From positions 124,001-188,000 of the forward strand of contig NZ_JAAOIZ010000007.1 in NCBI RefSeq assembly GCF_013184525.1: 64,000 nucleotides of DNA. Reading direction: 5' to 3'. Below are positions 44,745-54,060 of this stretch, in pieces. This DNA is from Chryseobacterium sp. LAM-KRS1 (GTDB taxonomy: Bacteria; Bacteroidota; Bacteroidia; Flavobacteriales; Weeksellaceae). Numbering within the stretch: the stretch's first letter is position 1; every line of letters begins with the position of its first letter. A model generated the notes under the pieces. That model worked only from the letters and a program-made list of their open reading frames with translations. It had not been told where the DNA came from and ran no database searches. Position numbers and translations under genes: made by a program.

Positions 44745-45908
44745 TTATCGTATTATTTCATCCAGGATCGTATTCATTCTGGTGAGATCTTCTTTCATTA
44801 CACTGGCATAAGGATCCTGAGCTTTCCGGATAAGAGCAATAGCTTCGGTAATTACCTCTATATTTTTCCCTGTTTTCAATTGCAGTTTCTTTGCAAACGC
44901 ATTATCGAGATTCTGGGTATCGATAAGAAGATCCATTCTAACTTTATTCAGGAAATATTGGGCTTTTTTAGCCATCATATCATGAAAATCACCTTCCTGC
45001 AGATAAAGATTTCCGATACTTTTCACAAATTCCACAGAAGTATTTTTCAGAGGTTCTATTACAGGAACAATTCTCTGTTTCCTTTTTGCATTGAAAAAAA
45101 TAAATAAGATCATCCCTCCTAAAAATACCCACCATGCATATTTCAGCGCTGGTTTTGACAGAATAAATCTCATAAAAAAGCGGGAAGAAGCCTTGGCATC
45201 TGCAGCTTCCACAAACCAAATGGTTTCTTTATCGTTAAGATACGAAAAAACATCCTGTGCATATTTTATATTTCCAGGTTTCAGAAGATAATAGTTGGTG
45301 AGAAAAAGTGGCTCACTATGAACGAAAATATTTCCCTTTCCCAACTTTACTTTTATAAAATTTGCCTGATCAGTGTTATTCTTTTCAACAGTCTTTCCTA
45401 GTATCTCAACACCGGGTTTAACATAAGAAAATCCTCTTCCAGACGGAAATTTATCTAAGTTAATAAAATCATTCTGATATTTCTTATCTGTAAGCTTTAA
45501 CACATTCTGATCTTCAAAAGAGATTTGAGAAGCACAAAAGCCTATACTATCAGAAATTTCTTTTGGTATCCTGCCTGCAATCAACATAGCATCCGATCCT
45601 TTGGAGACTTCATTCAAGATACTGCGCCAGGATTCCCTGTCAATTTCTTTTTCTATTATTAAAATATTGTGAGACTGCTTTTTATTCTCATTATAATATT
45701 CATATGGTGTTTCAGCTATTTTTTTAAGCTGATTTTTAAAAAGATCTTTAGACTCTTTGTTAAATACAAATAACCCAAAAGGTGATTTTTCATTTGGATC
45801 AAAGTTCTTTCGCCAGTCTGTAACTTCCTTTTTATTAACTTCAAGCAATGCCAGAATCACCATGATAATGATGAAAATTACAGCATATATTTTGAAAGTT
45901 TTATTCAT
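44745..45908 (-). CDS. DUF4350 domain membrane protein
   Basis: 387 residues with an N-terminal membrane segment (YAVIFIIIMVILALLEV, about 8-24) and a second (WVFLGGMILFIFFNAK, about 258-273). Between them is the DUF4350-like extracytoplasmic part (WRKNFDPNEKSPFGLFVF, EPLFLTNYYLL). Helical cytosolic C-terminal region with EGDFHDMMAKKAQYFLNKVR. In Bacteroidota this gene stands between DUF4129 and MoxR genes. Function unknown. Confidence 0.88.
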   Translation of the reverse strand: MNKTFKIYAVIFIIIMVILALLEVNKKEVTDWRKNFDPNEKSPFGLFVFNKESKDLFKNQLKKIAETPYEYYNENKKQSHNILIIEKEIDRESWRSILNEVSKGSDAMLIAGRIPKEISDSIGFCASQISFEDQNVLKLTDKKYQNDFINLDKFPSGRGFSYVKPGVEILGKTVEKNNTDQANFIKVKLGKGNIFVHSEPLFLTNYYLLKPGNIKYAQDVFSYLNDKETIWFVEAADAKASSRFFMRFILSKPALKYAWWVFLGGMILFIFFNAKRKQRIVPVIEPLKNTSVEFVKSIGNLYLQEGDFHDMMAKKAQYFLNKVRMDLLIDTQNLDNAFAKKLQLKTGKNIEVITEAIALIRKAQDPYASVMKEDLTRMNTILDEIIR

Positions 45909-45922
45909 TTTTAAAGATTTTA

Positions 45923-46717
45923 TTATGGCTTAAATGTCTGATATTGATTTTTAAATTTCAAATAATCCTGTTCGGTAATACTAAATTCACCATACCATAC
46001 ATAATCAAATATATAGGAAAGGTTTGAAAATTCTTTTTTCAGGTGTTCTGTTTTAAGCTCTGCTGCATAATCTTTATTCGTCTTTTCAGGATTCCAGATG
46101 ATAAGCTTTTTATCGCTCAACTTTTTAAGAACGTACAAAAACTGATAACGTACTGCGGAACGGTAATCTCCTGTTACTTCAAATTTTGCAATGCTCTCAG
46201 GAAAATTGATTTCATGGATATTTTCATGCAATTCTTCTTCATTGATATTTACTTTTTTATTCTTTTTCCCAAAGAAGAAATTGCCATCTTTACTTATGAG
46301 ATACCTGACAATAAAATATAGCAGAAAACCTATAAGTAGAATGGCAAATAAACGCATCACAATAGTGGTAACCTTTGCAGAGGTTCCAAAGGTATCCTCA
46401 CCGAAAATACCCTCAAGAATTCTTGCTATTTTCCGTTGCAGTTTTTGCCAGAAAGATTCCTTGGGTTTTATCGTTGTGTAATCAAACTCATTTCCTTTGT
46501 ATCTTGACTTAAGATTTTCCCTGAATTTTTTAGGATAAACCGTATTTTCAGAAACCGGGTGTTCTATCAATACAGAATCTGCACGGTACATATTTTTATA
46601 ATGCCCTGTACTCAAAGAATCTTCAACATATGCTTCCGGCGGCAATTCAATGTCATCCTGAGCATACACGAATCCTGTTGAGAAAAAGATCAGTAAGAAA
46701 AAAACAATTTTATTCAT
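45923..46717 (-). CDS. DUF4129 domain membrane protein
   Basis: 264 residues with a signal peptide (IVFFLLIFFSTGFVYAQ), an extracytoplasmic linker, a membrane segment (ILLIGFLLYFIVRYLI, about 121-136) and a C-terminal DUF4129-type helical region (YRSAVRYQFLYVLKKLSDKKLI, TNKDYAAELK, FDYVWYGEFSITEQDY). Such regions sit next to transglutaminase-like or DUF58 partners. It overlaps the previous gene by 8 bases, so the cluster is translationally coupled. Confidence 0.88.
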   Translation of the reverse strand: MNKIVFFLLIFFSTGFVYAQDDIELPPEAYVEDSLSTGHYKNMYRADSVLIEHPVSENTVYPKKFRENLKSRYKGNEFDYTTIKPKESFWQKLQRKIARILEGIFGEDTFGTSAKVTTIVMRLFAILLIGFLLYFIVRYLISKDGNFFFGKKNKKVNINEEELHENIHEINFPESIAKFEVTGDYRSAVRYQFLYVLKKLSDKKLIIWNPEKTNKDYAAELKTEHLKKEFSNLSYIFDYVWYGEFSITEQDYLKFKNQYQTFKP

Positions 46718-47672
46718 TATTACCGATGGTTTCTATTTCTGCAAGTTCCACCTTCTGATGCAGATCTGTCCTGCTATCGTAATACATCAATCCAGAATTG
46801 ATATACATAATATTTGAAAGAAAAAATGAAAGCAGCATGGAAATCCCATATATCACAAAAAAAAGCACTCCCATGGCTCCCTGAAAGGGATTTTGTTCAA
46901 AATTTCCATCAGGAGCTGAAGTAAGAATTGAACTGTAGAAAAATATCATGGGAATAAATGTGAAAATGGTGGTTATGGTATACATGATAAGAAAAATGAT
47001 CGTTGTAGCTCCCCAATACTTCCAGTAAGGAGACTTTTCCCTTCCGTTGGTATAAGAAAACTGTGATCTTATCGAATAACTTAAACTCTCAAAAAAACCG
47101 CGGCCACTATTAAAATAATCATACATCAAAAATGTAACAACATTAAACAATGTCGGATACACCAGCAACATAATAAATAATCCGATGATAATTAGTATCA
47201 ATGCGTATGAGATGCCGATCATAATCAAAGCCAGGGGAGTTACAATAAATACCATTCCCAGGCAAAGTGTACCTATTCTTCCTGCGTTATTTTTAAAATC
47301 GCTGAGAATATCATCTGTCCTTATTTTTTCTTCGCCCTTTGAAAGTCTTTTCAGATAAAAAACAGGATAAAGATAATTGACAATCACCAGGATAAAAAAA
47401 AGCAGAAACGTAAGCAAGCAAACAACAATTAACATCCCTGCATTATCTTCAAAATACTGCTGAAAATAGTAACTGTTACCATTCATATTTGACCCGAATA
47501 TCTGGGAAAACAGTTCCCTGTATCCAAAAACAAAAATGGTAGTCATTAAAATCAGCAACAAACCATTCAGCAAAATATAGTTTTTGAAATAATTCTTTCC
47601 ATATAATTTGAAAAAATTAAAACTATCACTGATAAAGGTCCCGAAATCTCTTTTTTTATATAGCTGCATCAT
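46710..47672 (-). CDS. Multi-pass membrane protein of the MoxR/DUF58/SpoIIM cluster
   Basis: I use the ATG at 47672 (MMQLYKKRDFG, 320 residues); a TTG 27 bases earlier would give a longer start. At least five hydrophobic segments (around 33-55, 85-107, 140-185, 220-250 and 265-290). No named domain recognised. It overlaps the SpoIIM-like gene by 17 bases and the DUF4129 gene by 8, so is clearly part of this operon. Confidence 0.85.
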   Translation of the reverse strand: MMQLYKKRDFGTFISDSFNFFKLYGKNYFKNYILLNGLLLILMTTIFVFGYRELFSQIFGSNMNGNSYYFQQYFEDNAGMLIVVCLLTFLLFFILVIVNYLYPVFYLKRLSKGEEKIRTDDILSDFKNNAGRIGTLCLGMVFIVTPLALIMIGISYALILIIIGLFIMLLVYPTLFNVVTFLMYDYFNSGRGFFESLSYSIRSQFSYTNGREKSPYWKYWGATTIIFLIMYTITTIFTFIPMIFFYSSILTSAPDGNFEQNPFQGAMGVLFFVIYGISMLLSFFLSNIMYINSGLMYYDSRTDLHQKVELAEIETIGNNE

Positions 47673-48636
47673 CTGTGTTTTTAATTTTTTTATTGACAAC
47701 GGATGGATAAATAAAATAATAATATCCGATAACCGTTAGCGAACCTAGGATAATAATTAAGTTTAAAGCTAATGGCATTTTTAAAGCATGCCTTGTAACA
47801 TAGCCTTCAATAATTCCCGCACAAATGGTAAAAGGAATTGTACTTAAAAATATTTTGAAGGAATCTTTAAATCCATTTTTAAATGAGTTGAATCTCGACA
47901 GGGTTCTTGGAAATAAAATTGATGCCCCGAGAATTAATCCGCACATAGCTTCAACAACCATTGCGAAAATTTCAAAAACACCGTGTAACCATATTCCTCT
48001 TGCACTATCCTTAAGTGCCCCATAGTCATAAAAGAAGTACTGGAAGGATCCGAGCATCACACTGTTTGAAAGTAATGCATACAGTGTACCTACTCCTCCA
48101 AAAACTCCGTAAATATACAATTTAGCACCTACCCCAATGTTATTAAAGATAATCCCAATGGTACTTCCCCATGTAGAACCACTTTGATAGACACCAACCG
48201 CATTTCCTTTCTTAATATTCTCTATTGTTTCATTCACATAACTTTCACCCAGAATTATATTTACAAAATCCTTATCATAAATTGCTGAAAGGACTCCTAT
48301 TGAAGTAAACAATGCAAAAAACAAAAACGCGTAGAGCAAATATCTTTTGTATTGATACACTAACAAAGGAACCTCTGTTTTGAAGAAATAAAGGACTCTG
48401 TTTTCCTCTACCCTTTTTGTTTTGTAAATTTTCTGGAATATCTGTGAAGAAAGATGATTTAAATAAACCGTAGTATTACTTTTAGGATAATAAGTCTGAG
48501 CAAAAGAAAGATCATTAATGAGGTTGATATACAACGATGACAGGTCATCCGGATTTTTTTTTATTTTCCCTTGAATAACCTGTTCAATTCCCAACCATTT
48601 TTCTTTATTTTGTTTTATGAAATAAACTTCTCTCAT
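47656..48636 (-). CDS. SpoIIM (stage II sporulation protein M)-like membrane protein
   Basis: 326 residues. Cytosolic helical N-terminal part (about 1-100), then a transmembrane core with YIYGVFGGVGTLYALLSNSVMLGSFQYFF and GVFEIFAMVVEAMCGLILGAS (HGVFE...E is the family motif). This is the SpoIIM/DUF95 domain, found outside spore formers together with MoxR, DUF58 and RDD. First gene of the minus-strand run; the RDD gene is divergent, 27 bases away. Confidence 0.9.
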   Translation of the reverse strand: MREVYFIKQNKEKWLGIEQVIQGKIKKNPDDLSSLYINLINDLSFAQTYYPKSNTTVYLNHLSSQIFQKIYKTKRVEENRVLYFFKTEVPLLVYQYKRYLLYAFLFFALFTSIGVLSAIYDKDFVNIILGESYVNETIENIKKGNAVGVYQSGSTWGSTIGIIFNNIGVGAKLYIYGVFGGVGTLYALLSNSVMLGSFQYFFYDYGALKDSARGIWLHGVFEIFAMVVEAMCGLILGASILFPRTLSRFNSFKNGFKDSFKIFLSTIPFTICAGIIEGYVTRHALKMPLALNLIIILGSLTVIGYYYFIYPSVVNKKIKNTDDAAI

Positions 48637-48663
48637 AATCTAAAGGCTAAAATAATAAAAATT

Positions 48664-49413
48664 ATGTCTCAAATTGCGATTAATACCTCACAAAATGTAA
48701 ATATTAATTTCAACATTGCCAGTGTTGGAGAAAGAATGCTTGCATTTATTATAGATCTCCTGATCAAAGTCGCTTATGCAGTCGTTACTTTCTATGTATT
48801 TTTCAATTTTCTTGATTTGGGATATTTATTAAATGGCCTGGATCAATGGTCTCAGATGGCTATTTATATTGCCATCACATTTCCCATTTACATCTATCCT
48901 TTGGTTTTGGAAAGCTTAATGGAAGGGCAGACTCCCGGAAAAAAAGTAATGAAAATCCGTGTGGTAAAAATCGACGGATACCAGGCTGGTTTTGGAGATT
49001 ATCTGATCCGTTGGGTATTCAGGATAATAGACACATCTTTTGCGGGTGTTATCGGATTAATTTCCATGATTGTTTCTAAAAATAATCAGCGCCTCGGGGA
49101 TATCGCATCAGGCACAGCTGTTATTTCATTAAAAAATAGCATTAATATTTCTCATACGATCCTGGAAAACATACAGGAGGATTACGTTCCTTCATTCCCT
49201 CAGGTTATTGCGTTAAGTGATAATGATATGAGAATTATTAAAGATAATTACACAAAGGCCCTAAGAGTAGATGACCGGCAAATCATCAGTAAGCTTTCCG
49301 ACAAGATCAAGAATATTTTGAAACTGGAAGTTGATCCTGTAAAAATGACGGAAAGACAGTTTATTAATATTATCATCAAAGATTATAACTATTATACAGG
49401 AAAAGATAATTAG
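48664..49413 (+). CDS. RDD family membrane protein
   Basis: 249 residues from the ATG at 48664 (MSQIAINTSQNVNIN). The RDD domain (about 17-145) has GERMLAFIIDLLIKVAYAVV (R and D of the RDD motif), MEGQTPGKKVMKIRVVKIDG and LIRWVFRIID, with three membrane segments. The C-terminal part is soluble and helical. Divergent from SpoIIM; RDD and SpoIIM pair in many bacteria. Transport or envelope role is not known. Confidence 0.9.
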   Translation: MSQIAINTSQNVNINFNIASVGERMLAFIIDLLIKVAYAVVTFYVFFNFLDLGYLLNGLDQWSQMAIYIAITFPIYIYPLVLESLMEGQTPGKKVMKIRVVKIDGYQAGFGDYLIRWVFRIIDTSFAGVIGLISMIVSKNNQRLGDIASGTAVISLKNSINISHTILENIQEDYVPSFPQVIALSDNDMRIIKDNYTKALRVDDRQIISKLSDKIKNILKLEVDPVKMTERQFINIIIKDYNYYTGKDN

Positions 49414-49505
49414 AATTTCTGTTTGGAATTATCTTTGTCCATAGATTACATTCGAATCCAAGTCGGTGCAGTTTTTGCACGTGATACAATACTAAGCTTT
49501 TAATT

Positions 49506-49796
49506 ATGAAATTTGAAAACAATAAATCCGGAAACGGAGGAGTTCTTACACTAAACAATGAACTTACAGAAATTGGCAGACTGACCTACACCATCTTCCC
49601 GGAAGAAAACAAATTCATTATATCCTTTGTTTTAGTGCATCCTGAATTTGAGGGCAGAGGAATGGGAAAATACCTCGTAGAAGAGGCCATCAGATTCGCA
49701 AGGGAAAACAATTGGAAAGTGTATCCTCATTGTTCTTATGCCAGATCAGTAATGATGAGAATGAATGATGTAGATGATATTTTTTTAAAGAATTAA
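49506..49796 (+). CDS. Small GNAT acetyltransferase (NATD1/YjdJ-like)
   Basis: 96 residues: GVLTLNNELTEIGRLTYTIFPEENKFIISFVLVHPEFEGRGMGKYLVEEA. The acetyl-CoA loop EGRGMGK and the following YPHCSYARSVM match the short Acetyltransf_CG family. Substrate unknown. It converges with the glycosyltransferase gene, overlapping by 12 bases at the 3' ends. Confidence 0.88.
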   Translation: MKFENNKSGNGGVLTLNNELTEIGRLTYTIFPEENKFIISFVLVHPEFEGRGMGKYLVEEAIRFARENNWKVYPHCSYARSVMMRMNDVDDIFLKN

Positions 49797-50756
49797 AACC
49801 TCGTTTAACAGTATTTGTTCAATATCATCAGGGTAATCTACTTTAATGTGATGATCTGAAGCTACCCATTCCATTATTTCCCCAAGCTTTAATACTTTAG
49901 AATTGGGAATTCCCATCTTATCCAGAGCACAGGCATTGCACTCCTGCTCATATTGATTATGAATTGGAATAACAAACAACTTTTTATCCATAAAGAGAGC
50001 TTCAGCCGGAGCTTCAAAACCTGCATTACATAAGATACCATCACAATTTTCAAAACAGGTCAGGTATTCCTTTTCATCGATGGGGAATATTTCAACATTT
50101 TTTATTTTAAGCCTCACTTTACTGTACTTGGAAAAAACCTTCCACTGCACAGGAATTTGTTTTAATACTTTAATAATATTTTCATCAGAAAAGCTTGGTA
50201 AATAAACCAGGTAGTATCCTTTTTTATCAGGATTAAGATTTCGTATTTTATGTCTTATGACCGGCTTCTTTATTTGTGGATGATAATTTTCAAAATGAAA
50301 ACCAATCCTTCTTTCACTGGGTACATAATACTTCAAGATAAGTTCACCCAGGAAATCTCTTTTTTTAGGTTTTGGAGTTTCAGCAAAACTCATCGAAGCC
50401 TGATGACTAAGCTCAATCATCGGAAGATTCTTTAGCTTGCTTGCCCACCCCGTTAACGGTTCATAGTCATTAATGATGAGATCGTACTGCTTTAGTTCCA
50501 GATCATTGATTGTTTTTACCGCCTCAATAAATTTATTTTCAGTAAATGTTTTTCGATAGGATAAACCACCTGTTTTGTTATAGAGTAAGGAAATCCCTTT
50601 ATATTGAAAGTTAATGTCAAAATCAGCCTTTAATTGCGATTGATGACCACTGATTAAAGTATCAACCGAAGCATATTTTTTTAATATAGGAATGATCTCC
50701 TGAGCCCTTGCAACATGTCCGTTACCTGTGCCTTGAAACGCATATAAGATTTTCAT
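49785..50756 (-). CDS. MJ1255/VC2487-type glycosyltransferase
   Basis: 323 residues, GT-B fold: MKILYAFQGTGNGHVARAQEI at the N-terminus (GTGxGH), NDYEPLTGWASK, the UDP-sugar-binding end DGILCNAGFEAPAEALFMDKKLFVIPI and HNQYEQECNACALDKMG. The N-terminus matches TIGR00661-type proteins. Overlap of 4 bases with the LpxH-like gene (ATGA type) couples the two, so it may glycosylate a lipid or envelope precursor (inference). Confidence 0.85.
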   Translation of the reverse strand: MKILYAFQGTGNGHVARAQEIIPILKKYASVDTLISGHQSQLKADFDINFQYKGISLLYNKTGGLSYRKTFTENKFIEAVKTINDLELKQYDLIINDYEPLTGWASKLKNLPMIELSHQASMSFAETPKPKKRDFLGELILKYYVPSERRIGFHFENYHPQIKKPVIRHKIRNLNPDKKGYYLVYLPSFSDENIIKVLKQIPVQWKVFSKYSKVRLKIKNVEIFPIDEKEYLTCFENCDGILCNAGFEAPAEALFMDKKLFVIPIHNQYEQECNACALDKMGIPNSKVLKLGEIMEWVASDHHIKVDYPDDIEQILLNEVLIL

Positions 50757-51592
50757 TCAGAAAAGTTAGTTACAATTTTAAGAAGTTCGTTGGTATCAAG
50801 ATCCTGAATTTCCTCTGTTTCATCATCCTGCAGCAGATGTTTATGCTCATCATAGTAAAAGATCTTCCATTCTTTATCATGGTACTCCAAAGCTGATAAG
50901 TTCTCTATCCAGTCTCCGGAATTAAGATAAGTGCAAGCGCCTTTTTTATTGGTAACTTTACGAATTTGAGGCTGATGGATGTGACCGCATATAACATAGT
51001 CGTAATGATTATCTATTGCAAGTTCAGAAGCCGTAAGTTCAAAGTCACCAATATACTTTACCGCCTTTTTTACGTTATTTTTGATTTTTTTGGAGAATGA
51101 GTATTTTTCCCTACCCATTTTTTCCAGGATCCAATTAACGACGTTATTGATCATGATTAGCAAATCATATCCTTTTCCGCCTAGTTTTGCGATCCATTTA
51201 GAATGTTGAACAGATGCATCAAATACATCACCATGAAAGATCCATGTTTTCTTTTTATCAATATCAAGACAGATTTTGTTGCAGACTTTAAGTTTACCTA
51301 ATTCGAAATCGGTAAACTTTCGGAACATCTCGTCATGATTTCCGGTAATGTAATATACCTTGGTATTTTTTGTTGCAAATGAGAGAATCTTTTTAATTAC
51401 CTTCAAATGAGGTTTAGGGAAGTAAGACTTTTTGAATTGCCAGATGTCAATGATATCACCATTCAAAACCAGAATTTTCGGTTGAATAGAATTCAGATAT
51501 CTTAACAATTCTTTAGCCTTACATCCATAAGTTCCCAAATGCACATCCGAAATAACAACTAATTCAACGTTTCTTTTCATAGTTTTATGCAA
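50753..51592 (-). CDS. LpxH-like metallophosphoesterase (UDP-2,3-diacylglucosamine diphosphatase type)
   Basis: 279 residues (a second ATG at 51580 is possible). Metallophosphoesterase blocks ISDVHLGTYG, VLNGDIIDIWQ, ITGNHDEMFR, WIFHGDVFDAS and VICGHIHQPQI. The layout is of the YbbF/LpxH type, working on UDP-diacylglucosamine in lipid A synthesis. A distinct substrate is possible because such relatives are common in Bacteroidota. Followed directly by the glycosyltransferase gene. Confidence 0.88.
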   Translation of the reverse strand: MHKTMKRNVELVVISDVHLGTYGCKAKELLRYLNSIQPKILVLNGDIIDIWQFKKSYFPKPHLKVIKKILSFATKNTKVYYITGNHDEMFRKFTDFELGKLKVCNKICLDIDKKKTWIFHGDVFDASVQHSKWIAKLGGKGYDLLIMINNVVNWILEKMGREKYSFSKKIKNNVKKAVKYIGDFELTASELAIDNHYDYVICGHIHQPQIRKVTNKKGACTYLNSGDWIENLSALEYHDKEWKIFYYDEHKHLLQDDETEEIQDLDTNELLKIVTNFSE

Positions 51593-51638
51593 AGAAACTA
51601 ATTGAAAGTTAACTGTATATGAATGTTATATTATTTTT

Positions 51639-52379
51639 TTACAAAGAGTTCATGAGCTCCTCTGTAATTTCCATGTTATGATAAACATTTTGTACATCAT
51701 CATCTTCCTCAAAGCGATCAAGCATTTTCATATTGGCTTTAAACTGCTCTTCAGTAACTTCTTTTGTATTGTTTGGAATTCTTTGAAGCTCTGCGCTTTT
51801 AACTTCAATTTTTAGTTCATCTAATTTATGAGATAAAGAACCGAAATCTTCAAATGCAGTAGTGATCATTATTTCTTCATCATCTTTATCAATATCTTCT
51901 GCGCCACCATCAATCATCTCCATTTCAAATTCATCCCAATCCATTTTTACCTGGCTTGGATCGATGTAAAAGATCCCTTTTCTATCGAAGATAAAGGCAA
52001 GTTCCCCGTTTTTCCCCAGGTTACCATCAAATTTATTAAAGACAGCTCTTACATTCGCTACCGTTCTTGTCGTATTATTTGTAGTACATTCTACAAAGAA
52101 AGCAACTCCTCCTTGTCCATACCCTTCGTATGTTACCTCTTCATAGTTTTCAGCATCAGCTCCACTTGCTTTTTTGATTGCTCTTTCCACGTTATCTTTC
52201 GGCATATTTGCACCTTTGGCATTCTGGATGCATCTTCTTAACGCCGGATTTGATTCCGGGTCTGCTCCACCTGCTTTTACTGCTAACGCTATATCTTTAC
52301 CAATTTTAGAGAAAGTCTTGGCCATTTTATCCCAACGCGCCATTTTCGAAGCTTTTCTATATTCAAACGCTCTTCCCAT
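51639..52379 (-). CDS. yebC: YebC/PmpR family DNA-binding or translation factor
   Basis: 246 residues, normal length. GRAFEYRKASKMARWDKMAKTF at the start, GGADPESNPALRRCIQNAKGANMPKDNVERAIKKA and the conserved YEGYGQGGVAFFVECTTNN. Members were described as transcription regulators; recent work places YebC paralogues on translating ribosomes. Own promoter box at 52400-52407. Confidence 0.95.
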   Translation of the reverse strand: MGRAFEYRKASKMARWDKMAKTFSKIGKDIALAVKAGGADPESNPALRRCIQNAKGANMPKDNVERAIKKASGADAENYEEVTYEGYGQGGVAFFVECTTNNTTRTVANVRAVFNKFDGNLGKNGELAFIFDRKGIFYIDPSQVKMDWDEFEMEMIDGGAEDIDKDDEEIMITTAFEDFGSLSHKLDELKIEVKSAELQRIPNNTKEVTEEQFKANMKMLDRFEEDDDVQNVYHNMEITEELMNSL

Positions 52380-52399
52380 TTTTATTTTTAAATTTTGAA

Positions 52400-52407
52400 C
52401 AAAATTA
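52400..52407 (-). promoter_or_regulatory. Promoter -7 box of yebC
   Basis: Minus-strand TAATTTTG, 21 bases before the ATG. A clear -33 TTTG was not found. Confidence 0.45.
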
Positions 52408-52420
52408 CTTAAAAGTCAAC

Positions 52421-52454
52421 GAAAAAAAAATACCTCCAAAAAATTTGGAGGTAT
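52421..52454 (-). terminator. Intrinsic terminator after the OmpA-family gene
   Basis: Perfect stem TACCTCCAAA/TTTGGAGGTA with a 3-base loop; minus-strand run of nine Ts follows. Confidence 0.93.
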
Positions 52455-52474
52455 TAATTATTTAGAAAAATTAA

Positions 52475-53983
52475 TTATTTTTTCTTTTTAGCAGCAGCTT
52501 TTTTAGCTGGAGCTTTTTTCTTAGCTGTAGATTTTTTCTTAGCTACTGCTTTCTTAGCAGGTGCATCAGCGTAATCTTTCTTAGCGATTGAATTCCATTG
52601 AGCATCATCTTCGATAGCAGTTACAACTACTTTTCTATCAGCTTGTCTTTCAGCATCAGAAGCTGTTGCAGGAACTGTAGCTTTAGCTTTACCAACACCT
52701 ACAGATTTAAGTGCGTTAGCATCTACTCCTCTTGCATCTAAAGCAGCAACTACAGAAGCAGCTCTTTCTCTAGATAATTTCAAGTTGTAAACTTCAGAAC
52801 CTTTAGCATCTGTTCTTCCTTCTAATAGATAGTGACCTCCATCTTTCTTAATGATATCAGCTGCTCTATCTAACGCTGGCTTAGACTCAGCTTTGATTGA
52901 AGACTTGTTGAAATCGAAATAAACATTTCTGAATTCGTTTTCTACTTCAGTTGCAGTTTGTTTTTTAGGCTTAGGACATCCGTTGTATTCTGGTAATCCA
53001 GGAACTGTAGGACAAGCATCATCTTTATCAAGGATACCGTCACCATCTGTATCTGGCCAAGGACAACCGTTGTTTTCAGCTGGACCTGCTACTGTAGGAC
53101 AAGCATCATCTTTGTCGATAACACCGTCACCATCTGTATCTGGCCAAGGACAACCGTTGTTTTCAACTGGTCCTGCTACATCTGGACATTGATCGTCTTT
53201 ATCTGGAACTCCATCACCGTCAGTATCAGGACATCCTTGGAATTCTGGTAAACCTGGAGTATCAGGACAAAGATCGTCTTTATCTAAGATACCATCTTTA
53301 TCTCTATCTCTGTTACCAAATCTAAAGTTCAAAGATGCAGAAGCTTGCCAGAAGTTTGCAACTGTAGATTTATCACCTGGAGTTGAAACATAATCTCCTT
53401 GAACACCTAAACCGAAGTTTTTAGTTACCCAGAAGTTGATACCAGCACCAGTAGAAACTGTAAAGAAGTTAGCTTTACCGTTTTCATTACCGTTATCCCC
53501 GTTACTGATAACATAACCGTTAGCGTCAGTTCTTGGGAAAGTTAATGCAGTATAATCATGTCTTAAATAGTTCGCACCTACTCTTAAGTATGGATCAAAC
53601 CAAGACTCCTCGTTCCATAAAAGACCCGCTGCCTTAGCTTGGAAACCAAGACCAGTCATTAGGAAAAATTCTTTCCCGCTGTTGAATCTCTTATTGTCAA
53701 CGTTCCCTACTGAAGTCTGCCAGTCGATTACTAAACCTTTACCGATATTTCTTGCTACAGTAAGTTTAGATAATGGAGGCGTAATAGAGAAGTTGTTCAT
53801 ATTGAACAAAGTCTTTGTTAAATTTCTTGCAGCAAAAGTATTACTGAAGTTGTTTCTCTGAGCTGTATGATTTTCCGCATGAGCACCAACTCCGATCATC
53901 CACGGATTGTTGGTAGTCTGTGCGAATACAGTAGAAGCAACAGTAAGTGCCAATGCTGAAATTCCTAATTTTAGATTTTTCAT
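52475..53983 (-). CDS. OmpA-family protein with TSP3 repeats and a Lys/Ala-rich tail
   Basis: 502 residues with signal peptide MKNLKLGISALALTVASTVFAQ. N-terminal outer-membrane beta-barrel (about 23-225); then four TSP3 calcium-type repeats of 27-29 residues (DTDGDGVPDKDDQCPDVAGP and variants); then the OmpA C-terminal peptidoglycan-binding domain (VYFDFNKSSIKAES, LEGRTDAKGSEVYNLKLSRERA). The last 35 residues (YADAPAKKAVAKKKSTAKKK, continuing in AAAKKKK) form a histone-H1-like tail, unusual for an OmpA protein. Likely abundant, given the promoter and terminator quality. Confidence 0.93.
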   Translation of the reverse strand: MKNLKLGISALALTVASTVFAQTTNNPWMIGVGAHAENHTAQRNNFSNTFAARNLTKTLFNMNNFSITPPLSKLTVARNIGKGLVIDWQTSVGNVDNKRFNSGKEFFLMTGLGFQAKAAGLLWNEESWFDPYLRVGANYLRHDYTALTFPRTDANGYVISNGDNGNENGKANFFTVSTGAGINFWVTKNFGLGVQGDYVSTPGDKSTVANFWQASASLNFRFGNRDRDKDGILDKDDLCPDTPGLPEFQGCPDTDGDGVPDKDDQCPDVAGPVENNGCPWPDTDGDGVIDKDDACPTVAGPAENNGCPWPDTDGDGILDKDDACPTVPGLPEYNGCPKPKKQTATEVENEFRNVYFDFNKSSIKAESKPALDRAADIIKKDGGHYLLEGRTDAKGSEVYNLKLSRERAASVVAALDARGVDANALKSVGVGKAKATVPATASDAERQADRKVVVTAIEDDAQWNSIAKKDYADAPAKKAVAKKKSTAKKKAPAKKAAAKKKK

Positions 53984-54012
53984 AGAATTAAATGATTAAA
54001 TAATTGATATTG

Positions 54013-54044
54013 CAAAATAAATATAATTTTTCTTTATATACAAA
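54013..54044 (-). promoter_or_regulatory. Promoter of the OmpA-family gene
   Basis: Minus-strand TTTG (54044-54041), 20-base spacer, TTATTTTG (54020-54013). Good spacing for a Bacteroidota promoter, with a 30-base leader. Confidence 0.6.
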
Positions 54045-54060
54045 GTTTTTTGAATGATTT

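Noticed and set aside
52980..53280. Regular 87-base repeats that look CRISPR-like or satellite-like
   Set aside because: They encode in-frame TSP3 units of the OmpA protein; spacing and variation follow the protein.
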